Origin: an uncultured Acidobacteriota bacterium
GTDB lineage: Bacteria; Acidobacteriota; Blastocatellia; RBC074
NCBI GenBank assembly: GCA_902825875.1
Contig: CADECP010000046.1
Coordinates: 1-55,928, forward strand
DNA length: 55,928 nucleotides
Reading direction: 5' to 3'
Below the pieces are notes generated by a model. The model worked only from the letters and a program-made list of their open reading frames with translations, did not search any database and was not told where the DNA came from. A program made the position numbers and the translations under genes. This document shows, in pieces, positions 16,616 to 22,773 of this stretch (its first letter is position 1; each line of letters begins with the position of its first letter).

Positions 16616-17482
16616 CTATAGTTGATTCAACCGGTTCAAAAACTCTACCAGTAAATTCGCCGCCACTCGTGAACGATAATCTGCCGTTGAGCGTATGTCG
16701 TCAATTGGCTTCAACTCGTTCAGCAATTCCGCTCGCGCCGTTTGGATCGTTGCCGAATCCAGCTTGCGACCTTTCAGCGCGACTTCAGTTTTCCAGGCTC
16801 TGACCGGCGTCGGAGCTACGCTGCCATAAGCCAGTCGAATGTCGTTGATCGTGACGCCGTCCAGTTTGGCCATCGCAGCGATGCAAACTTTCGAGATGGC
16901 CTGAGCTTTGCGCGTGCCGACTTTGCGCGAATGCTGTCGCCAGCCAGCGGTTAAACGAGGCAAGCGAATCGCGCGAATCAATTCGTCTTCGCGCATCAAC
17001 GTCGTTTTGTAACCGGTATGGAACCCGACGTACGGCACAACGCGCGAGCCGCCAGCCGAAATCAGTTCCAGTTCAGCTTCGTAAACCATCAACGCCGGTA
17101 ACGAATCCGCCGCCGGAGAAGCGTTGGCGATGTTGCCGCCAATCGTTCCGCGATTTTGAATGGCGATGGCTCCGGTCAGGTTGGCGGCTTCGCCAAGAAG
17201 AGGAAATTCGGCGCGCAATACATCGTGCCGCTGAATCTGTGAGTAAGTTGTCATCGCTCCGATGGTGACGTGACTGTCGGAAGCTTCGATGCCGCGCAAT
17301 TCCGGCAAGCTCCACAAACTCACAAACCGTTTGTGCGCGAGTTTGCCCGCTTCCAGCAAAACCATCAGATCGGTGCCGCCTGCGAACGGACGCCAAATGC
17401 CCGGCTCGTCGTTGAGCAGCCGCAACGCTTCGCCCACGTTCGCCGGAATTTTCAGTTCGTAATCAGGAAGAAAAGCTCTCAT
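16616..17482 (-). CDS. Xanthine dehydrogenase-type FAD-binding subunit
   Basis: A 288-residue medium subunit of a molybdenum hydroxylase. FAGGTDLMVLLEAGK near residue 33 is the pyrophosphate-binding FAD loop and TIGGNIANASPAAD near 114 is the second FAD motif, followed by the CO dehydrogenase flavoprotein C-terminal domain. It carries electrons from the 2Fe-2S subunit to an acceptor. It is the last of three genes (molybdopterin, 2Fe-2S, FAD) and starts four bases after the 2Fe-2S gene. Confidence 0.9.
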   Translation of the reverse strand: MRAFLPDYELKIPANVGEALRLLNDEPGIWRPFAGGTDLMVLLEAGKLAHKRFVSLWSLPELRGIEASDSHVTIGAMTTYSQIQRHDVLRAEFPLLGEAANLTGAIAIQNRGTIGGNIANASPAADSLPALMVYEAELELISAGGSRVVPYVGFHTGYKTTLMREDELIRAIRLPRLTAGWRQHSRKVGTRKAQAISKVCIAAMAKLDGVTINDIRLAYGSVAPTPVRAWKTEVALKGRKLDSATIQTARAELLNELKPIDDIRSTADYRSRVAANLLVEFLNRLNQL

Positions 17483-17486
17483 AACA

Positions 17487-17957
17487 TCATTGGCGCTGAC
17501 ACGCTTTCACCACCGAATCAAAAATTTTCATGTAGCCTGTGCAGCGGCACAGATTGCCTGCCAATCCGTTGCGAATGTCGGCTTCGGTCGGTTGCGGAAT
17601 TCGTTCCAGCAAACTGACCGCCGCAAGCACCATTCCCGGCGTGCAAATGCCGCATTGCGCGCCGCCGCATTCGATGAAGGCCTGCTGCACGGCGTTCAAT
17701 TGTTCGCCGTCGGCAACACCTTCGATGGTTCTGACGTTTGCGCCTGCGACTTGAGCCGCCGGAATCAAACAACTGTTGACCAGTTCGCCGTCCACAATCA
17801 CCGAACACGCGCCGCATTCGCCTTCGCCGCAGCCCTCTTTCGTGCCGGTCAATTGCAACTCTTCGCGCAGCACGTCCAGCAATCGAGCCATCGGCCAGAC
17901 GTGAGCCGTTTTCAGTTCGCCATTGACGGTGAAGCTTACAGAAATTTTTTTAGTCAT
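17487..17957 (-). CDS. Xanthine dehydrogenase-type 2Fe-2S subunit
   Basis: A 156-residue small subunit with two 2Fe-2S clusters. The plant-type cluster uses Cys43, Cys48, Cys51 and Cys63 (EGCGEGECGACSV), and the second uses Cys102, Cys105, Cys137 and Cys139 (QCGICTPG, CRCTGY). All eight ligands are present. It overlaps the molybdopterin-subunit gene by eight bases, so the two are translationally linked and made in one operon. Confidence 0.94.
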   Translation of the reverse strand: MTKKISVSFTVNGELKTAHVWPMARLLDVLREELQLTGTKEGCGEGECGACSVIVDGELVNSCLIPAAQVAGANVRTIEGVADGEQLNAVQQAFIECGGAQCGICTPGMVLAAVSLLERIPQPTEADIRNGLAGNLCRCTGYMKIFDSVVKACQRQ

Positions 17958-20211
17958 TGCCGCCTCCCGTCGTCATCACTTTCATCAAAGTTTCAGGCAT
18001 CAACGGAATTTGCCCTAAAAAAGTCTGAATGCCCGGTTGGCCGATCGCGTCTTCGATGGCGTTCAGAATTGCCGGAGCCGGGCCGTCCATAGGCAATTCG
18101 CCAATGCCTTTCGCGCCCGACGGGCCGAAAGCGTAAGGCAGTTCTTCAAAGTACACGCGAATCGGCGGCACGTCCGCCGACGTAGGCATGATGTAATTCG
18201 TCATCTGGTTGTTGACCATTCGCCCGTCGCGCCAAACGACGTTTTCATAAAGCGCGTAACCGATGGCTTGCGCTACACCGCCTTCGATCTGACCGGCGGC
18301 CAGCACGGGATTGATGACTTTGCCGACTTCCTGCAAAGCGATGAAATCGTCAACGCGCGTTTCGTAAGTCGTCAGGTCAACGGTGACTTCGGCGACGTAC
18401 ACCGCCCAGGCATAAGTGCCGTACGCTTCGCCCTGATATTTTTCGTCGTCCCAGTGAACGCCCGGCGGCGGTTCGTACTTGCTGAAAGATTTCAACTCGC
18501 CGTGCGCGGCAATGTGCTGGCGACACGCTTCGGCGAATTCGTCAGCCGAATACCGTTCGCCGAGCAAGCCGCTGGCAATCAGAGTTTGCCGCAATCCCAG
18601 CGCGGCGGATTCGACCAGTTTGCCAACAATCATCGTCGTGCGCGAAGCCACCGTCGGGCCGCTGTTCGGCACGTTGGCCGTGTCCGGCTGAGCGATTTCG
18701 ATCTGATCGAAATCAATTCCCAAAGCGTCAGCCGCAATCTGCGAAAAGATGGTGAACGAACCTTGACCGATTTCCGTGTTGGAAGTCAGCACGCGCACGC
18801 GGCCTTCTGGCGTGGCTTCAACGCCGACAACCGAAGACAAATAAACTTCGCCGGAGCCTGTGAAGCCCGCGCCGTGCATGAACGTCGCAAAGCCTATGCC
18901 TTTTTTTTCGGTGGAGTTGGCAGCGTTGAATTCGGCGAAACGAATTTTCTTTGCGTGGTAATCGCTCAAACTGAAAGCGCGGTCAAGCAGGAAAGACAGA
19001 TCAATTTTTTCGTGAATGACCTGCCCCGTTGAAGTCGTTTCGCCGGGTTTCAAAAAGTTGCGACGGCGCAATTCTTCCGGCGACAAGCCGACAGTTTGCG
19101 CGACCTGATTCAGGTGGCGCTCCATCGCAAAGATGCTTTGCGGAGCGCCGAAACCGCGAAAGGCTCCGTGCGGCGGATGATTGGTGGCGACGGCTCGGCT
19201 GCGCACGCGCACGTTCGGCCAGTTGTAAGGCCCAGCAGCGTGAATTGTGCCGCGCGACAACACTACGGAAGAAAGCGTTGCATACGCTCCGCCGTCAATC
19301 ACGAAGTCAATTTCCGTCGCCAGCAATTTGCCGTCTTTGCCGACCGCAGTGCGGATGCGAGTTTTTGACGGATGGCGTTTGGTCGTCGCGACCATGTCTT
19401 CGGCGCGGTCGTAAATCAGCTTGACCGGTTTTCCCGCTTTCCACGCCAGTAAAGCCGCGTGCCCGGCAATCATCGAAGGATATTCTTCTTTGCCGCCGAA
19501 TCCGCCGCCGGTCACGGCCTGCACCACGCGAATTTTTTCCGGCGGCAAACCGAAGAGTTTGATCAACGCTTTGTGAACGTAATACGGGCATTGCATCGAA
19601 CCCCAAACGGTCACGCCTTCCGCCGGGTTGGCGATGGCGATCATGCCGTTCGGTTCGATGTATAACTGTTCCTGAGCGCCGGTTTCGTATTCGCCTTCGA
19701 CGATGAAATCGGCTTGCGCCCACGCTGCGTCAACGTCGCCTTTTTCGATCAAAAACGATTTGAAGGAGTTGTCTTCGCCCCAAATGAGTTCTTTTCGGTT
19801 AAGCGAATCTTCGATGGTGAAAATGGCTGGCAACGGTTCGATGTCGAAGCTGACGGCGCGCCGCGCTTTTTCCAGCAGGTATTTGTCCCGATGCGCCAGC
19901 AGCAGGATCGGTTCTTCGGGATGGTTGATGGTGTCGCTGGCCAGGTAAGGCTGATCTTCCAGAATCAGCGCCACGCAGTTTGCGCCGGGAATGTCTTGAA
20001 TATCCTGGGCGGTGACGATGGTGAATTCGTGCCAGGGAATGCCGTCGCCGAACTGAACGCCGCGCAACCGTCCGCGCGCAATCGGCGAACGCACAGTCAC
20101 GCCATGCAGCATGTCGGGAAAGGTCAGGTCGTCAACGTAGCGCGCTCGTCCTGTGACTTTGTCGAAGCCTTCTTTGCGAAACACAGATTGGCCAACATGA
20201 GTTTCAGGCAT
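17950..20211 (-). CDS. Xanthine dehydrogenase-type molybdopterin-binding subunit
   Basis: A 753-residue catalytic subunit. GGGFGGKEEYPS and AFRGFGAPQ are cofactor-binding motifs, and the active-site Glu705 lies in GAKGIGELPMDGP. Enzymes of this family hydroxylate purines, other N-heterocycles or aldehydes using water. The three-subunit arrangement resembles bacterial XdhABC-like and nicotinate-type enzymes; the substrate cannot be settled from sequence. It heads the group of three dehydrogenase genes. Purine or heterocycle use would fit the NCS1 permease and amidases upstream on the same strand. Confidence 0.92.
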   Translation of the reverse strand: MPETHVGQSVFRKEGFDKVTGRARYVDDLTFPDMLHGVTVRSPIARGRLRGVQFGDGIPWHEFTIVTAQDIQDIPGANCVALILEDQPYLASDTINHPEEPILLLAHRDKYLLEKARRAVSFDIEPLPAIFTIEDSLNRKELIWGEDNSFKSFLIEKGDVDAAWAQADFIVEGEYETGAQEQLYIEPNGMIAIANPAEGVTVWGSMQCPYYVHKALIKLFGLPPEKIRVVQAVTGGGFGGKEEYPSMIAGHAALLAWKAGKPVKLIYDRAEDMVATTKRHPSKTRIRTAVGKDGKLLATEIDFVIDGGAYATLSSVVLSRGTIHAAGPYNWPNVRVRSRAVATNHPPHGAFRGFGAPQSIFAMERHLNQVAQTVGLSPEELRRRNFLKPGETTSTGQVIHEKIDLSFLLDRAFSLSDYHAKKIRFAEFNAANSTEKKGIGFATFMHGAGFTGSGEVYLSSVVGVEATPEGRVRVLTSNTEIGQGSFTIFSQIAADALGIDFDQIEIAQPDTANVPNSGPTVASRTTMIVGKLVESAALGLRQTLIASGLLGERYSADEFAEACRQHIAAHGELKSFSKYEPPPGVHWDDEKYQGEAYGTYAWAVYVAEVTVDLTTYETRVDDFIALQEVGKVINPVLAAGQIEGGVAQAIGYALYENVVWRDGRMVNNQMTNYIMPTSADVPPIRVYFEELPYAFGPSGAKGIGELPMDGPAPAILNAIEDAIGQPGIQTFLGQIPLMPETLMKVMTTGGGND

Positions 20212-20232
20212 AACAAGCGGCGGAAAGACAGA

Positions 20233-20514
20233 TTACTGGTTTTCTTTGTCGTCGTTGGCAGGCGGGAGTTGACGACCGGATTTGAGCAGTTGATTTTCCA
20301 CACGAAGCTCAAAAAGCTTTCGCGCATCACTTTCGTGCTCAATGGAGTGTTTCTGTTCGTCCTTAACACGCTGAAGTTCAAAAGCCAGCCACTGCGAAAA
20401 AGTGGCGAGGTCTTTTAATGCTTGCTCTTGAGACTTCACCTTCTGTTCTAACTTGCTCACGCGTTGCGCATAGGTGACAACGTTAGTGAAAATTTCAAGA
20501 AATTGTTTCCACAT
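20233..20514 (-). CDS. Small coiled-coil protein
   Basis: A 93-residue unrecognised protein. Residues 15-75 show heptad-like spacing of hydrophobic residues with many Glu, Lys and Gln (SKLEQKVKSQEQALKDLATF), indicating a coiled coil; the tail is polar. It overlaps the preceding small coiled-coil gene by 20 bases and lies between the LLM oxidoreductase and the molybdenum hydroxylase. The pair may interact with each other; function is unknown. Confidence 0.6.
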   Translation of the reverse strand: MWKQFLEIFTNVVTYAQRVSKLEQKVKSQEQALKDLATFSQWLAFELQRVKDEQKHSIEHESDARKLFELRVENQLLKSGRQLPPANDDKENQ

Positions 20515-20695
20515 TGAACATTACCTTCAACTGATTAAGAATCGCGCGGGTTTCCATGTGTAGTGAATCAATTTCGGCATGCGTTCGCTCACTGCGCTCA
20601 TTCGATTCTTTGAGCACTTTCAAGCAATGTTCCATCGCCGCATTTAACTGCGCGGCTTCGTCTTTGGTCATTTCCAGTTTGAAAGTTTCTTCCAT
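20495..20695 (-). CDS. Small helical protein upstream of the coiled-coil partner
   Basis: A 66-residue unrecognised protein, rich in Glu, with a helical heptad-like pattern across most of its length (LNAAMEHCLKVLKESNERSE). GGAGGT occurs nine bases before the ATG, supporting it as a real gene despite its size. Its end overlaps the next small gene by 20 bases, suggesting coupled translation. Confidence 0.6.
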   Translation of the reverse strand: MEETFKLEMTKDEAAQLNAAMEHCLKVLKESNERSERTHAEIDSLHMETRAILNQLKVMFNVETIS

Positions 20696-20731
20696 TGCTT
20701 TTTACCTCCGATCAAAACTTTATCACGAAAG

Positions 20732-21724
20732 TTATGCTGCTGCCGGAATTACTTCGCGGCCATACATCTCAACAGTTTGCTCTTCGCCGCCGCACATCAG
20801 GTAAATGTTGAACTGCGTCACGCCGACTTCTTTCAGTTCGTTCAAACGTCGCAACTGTTCCTGCACGTTGCCGACGATACAGAAACGGTCAACGACTTCA
20901 TCGGTGACGAATTCGGCGTTGCTGCTGCCGACTTCGGCGTGGTGCAGGTAGTTGTAACCTTTGCGGTCTTTGATGAAGCCGATCAATTCCGGCGGCAATT
21001 CTTCCGGTTTGTATTTGGAAACCAGATCAACCACGTGATTTGAAACCAGCGCCGGAAACCAGCGGACTTTGTCGCGCGCCACGGCCAGATCATCCGACGC
21101 CCAAACTGGAGCCGCTGCCATGACTTTGATTTTTGAGAAATCGCGTCCGGCTTCTTCGGCGCCTTCGCGGACGAAGTTCAAACACCACTTGATCAAATGT
21201 GGATCGGCGAATTGCAAAATCACTCCGTCGCCGATTTTGCCAGCGCAACGCAAAGCTTTTGGCCCGTAACCGGCCACCCAAATCGGAGGAACTCCGGCGT
21301 CAGCCCACGCCATCTGAATTTCTTTTTCTTCGTAGTTGATTTGTTTGCCCGCCGTCAGGTCTCGAATTGTCTGTACGCATTCTTCCAGCACTGCCAGCGT
21401 AGTCGGACGTTTGCCCATCACTCGGCGTGAAGAATCTCCACGACCGATGCCGATGTCCATCCGCCCGCCGGAAATGCGATTGAGCGTAGCGAATAAACTG
21501 GCCGTCACCGTCCAATCGCGCACCGCCGGATTCGTCACACAAGGGCCAATTCGCATGCGTTCGGTGTTCGCTGCCATCAAGGTCATCAGCGGAAAGGGTT
21601 CCTGCCACAACACGTGCGAATCAAACATCCAGCCGTAAGCGAATCCGGCGGCTTCGGCTTGTTTCGCCAAGCTGACAATGCGCGCGGGAGTCATGTCGGG
21701 TTTGAAGGTGATCGCAAATTCCAT
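20732..21724 (-). CDS. LLM-class F420-dependent oxidoreductase (TIGR03842-like)
   Basis: A 330-residue luciferase-like TIM barrel. It begins MEFAITFKPDMTPARIVSLA and contains DSHVLWQEPFPLMTLMAANT, the cofactor region IGIGRGDSSRRVMGK, VWVAGYGPKALRCAG and the late DYLHHAEVGSS-type segment (here YLHHAEVGSSNAEFVTD). This pattern recalls the TIGR03842 group. LLM proteins use F420 or FMN. AAAGGA lies eight bases upstream of the ATG at 21724. A longer in-frame reading to 22084 runs through repeats and an hsdS remnant and is not credible. The preferred cofactor would need F420-biosynthesis genes elsewhere in the genome. Confidence 0.87.
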   Translation of the reverse strand: MEFAITFKPDMTPARIVSLAKQAEAAGFAYGWMFDSHVLWQEPFPLMTLMAANTERMRIGPCVTNPAVRDWTVTASLFATLNRISGGRMDIGIGRGDSSRRVMGKRPTTLAVLEECVQTIRDLTAGKQINYEEKEIQMAWADAGVPPIWVAGYGPKALRCAGKIGDGVILQFADPHLIKWCLNFVREGAEEAGRDFSKIKVMAAAPVWASDDLAVARDKVRWFPALVSNHVVDLVSKYKPEELPPELIGFIKDRKGYNYLHHAEVGSSNAEFVTDEVVDRFCIVGNVQEQLRRLNELKEVGVTQFNIYLMCGGEEQTVEMYGREVIPAAA

Positions 21725-21834
21725 GGTTTGTGTCCTTTGTGTGAAGTTTCGTGCCAGTATGACGCGCGGGAGTTTACCACAACTGCCGTCCCTGCCTGCT
21801 TGGCTCAAGCTCCCGCCGCCGCTACTTCTTCTTT

Positions 21835-21960
21835 GCGCGAGCGTGGCCTGAATCTTTCGCTCGAAGCGGGTAATCAGTTCGCGGTGGCGGCGACCAGAGC
21901 TTGCTCGGCTTCGATCTCGACGACTATGGCTTGTTGCGTGGTGAGAGGCGGGCCGACGTC
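21835..21960 (-). pseudogene. Remnant of an hsdS 3' end
   Basis: About 125 bp closely matches the 3' end of the intact hsdM-hsdS gene (near 22805-22925). On the minus strand it encodes PLTTQQAIVVEIEAEQALVA, then, after a one-base deletion, ELITRFERKIQATLAQ. It is the conserved C-terminal helix region of a specificity subunit without its target-recognition domain. A REP-like half-element abuts it. Confidence 0.85.
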
Positions 21961-21964
21961 TGCA

Positions 21965-22055
21965 TAGCTGGGCCAACGGCCCGCCCCCATCCCAGCCTGG
22001 GGCAACGCCCCAGGAATCTTGTCCCGCCAAATTAAGGGCTGAAAGCCTGTCCCAA
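21965..22055. repeat. REP/MITE-like half element, left of the Y1 transposase
   Basis: It contains GGGCCAACGGCCC, CCTGGGGCAACGCCCCAGG and GGGCTGAAAGCC palindromes in the same order as the full elements at 22598-22773 and 23964-24150. It lies four bases from the transposase stop codon. Confidence 0.85.
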
Positions 22056-22058
22056 CCG

Positions 22059-22511
22059 TTAATCCCAAACGTAAGCTTCGTCATATTCGACGCCGTATTT
22101 TTTCAGAAATATCCGAAACTCGTCCTGAAACGTCCGCGCTTGGTGGTGGGATTCTTGATTGTCAATGTATGCCCGCAGCGCATCCAAATCCGCAGGGCTG
22201 ACGGAAAAACATCCGTAGCCACGTTGCCAGGAAAAAGCCGCGAGGTCAGCGGATTGGGTTTTCACCCATTTCGACGAAGAGGTTTTCAGCGTTTCCACCA
22301 ACGATGCAATGGTGATGGTGCGCGACAGCCGGATGGCAAGGTGAACGTGATCGGCTACGCCGCCAACGCGATACGCTTCACAACCGGCGTTGCGGGCAAC
22401 CGTCGCAAGATAGGCGTGGAGCTTGGGGCGCGTATCGGGGTCGAGAAATGGTTGGCGTCCTTTTGTGCTGAAGACAACGTGGATCACGACATGGCTCAAT
22501 GATTGTGGCAT
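22059..22511 (-). CDS. REP-associated Y1 (IS200-like) tyrosine transposase
   Basis: A 150-residue single-domain HUH transposase. The HUH pair is His55-Val-His57 in GVADHVHLAI and the catalytic Tyr115 is in LRAYIDNQESHH. FSTKGRQPFL near residue 14 and WQRGYGCFSVS near 95 are typical of the TnpA_REP (RAYT) branch. These proteins bind and cleave REP palindromes as single strands. AAAGGA is six bases before the ATG at 22511. It is bracketed by palindromic half-elements, its probable substrates, and seems intact. Confidence 0.9.
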   Translation of the reverse strand: MPQSLSHVVIHVVFSTKGRQPFLDPDTRPKLHAYLATVARNAGCEAYRVGGVADHVHLAIRLSRTITIASLVETLKTSSSKWVKTQSADLAAFSWQRGYGCFSVSPADLDALRAYIDNQESHHQARTFQDEFRIFLKKYGVEYDEAYVWD

Positions 22512-22537
22512 GGCATTTCCTTTCTGTGAAAGATGAA

Positions 22538-22590
22538 CAGCGCGCCAACGACGCAACCCATTTCAGCCGGGAGGATGCCCTAATCCCAGC
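22538..22590. repeat. Degenerate REP-like half element, right of the Y1 transposase
   Basis: It contains GCGCCAACGACGC and a decayed CAGCCGGGAGGATGCC version of the second palindrome, in the same order as the full elements. With 21965-22055 it brackets the transposase. Confidence 0.7.
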
Positions 22591-22597
22591 GTAAAAG

Positions 22598-22773
22598 GTG
22601 CGCCAACGGCGCAATCCATTCCAGCCTGGGGCAACGCCCCAGTTAGAGTTCGGAATATATCGTAGGGCTGAAGGCCCGATTCAACCTAGCGCGGGCTTTC
22701 AGCCCTTTCCTATCTTATGGACGTTTTCTTGGGGCGTTGCCCCAAGCTGGGATAGCGGCGCGCCGTTGGCGCT
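22598..22773. repeat. REP/MITE-like palindromic element overlapping the hsdM-hsdS 3' end
   Basis: About 176 bp, an overall inverted repeat with three nested hairpins per arm: GTGCGCCAACGGCGC, CCTGGGGCAACGCCCCAG and GTAGGGCTGAAGGCCC on the left, with matching GGGCTTTCAGCCC, TTGGGGCGTTGCCCCAA and GCGCGCCGTTGGCGC on the right. The right half is translated as the C-terminal tail of the methyltransferase and supplies its stop codon. The GTAG before the central hairpin is the tetranucleotide typical of REP elements. Confidence 0.9.

Noticed and set aside
20732..22084. N-terminally extended LLM oxidoreductase starting near 22084
   Set aside because: The extension runs through a REP-like element and an hsdS remnant; a good ribosome site and the family start MEFAITF place the start at 21724.
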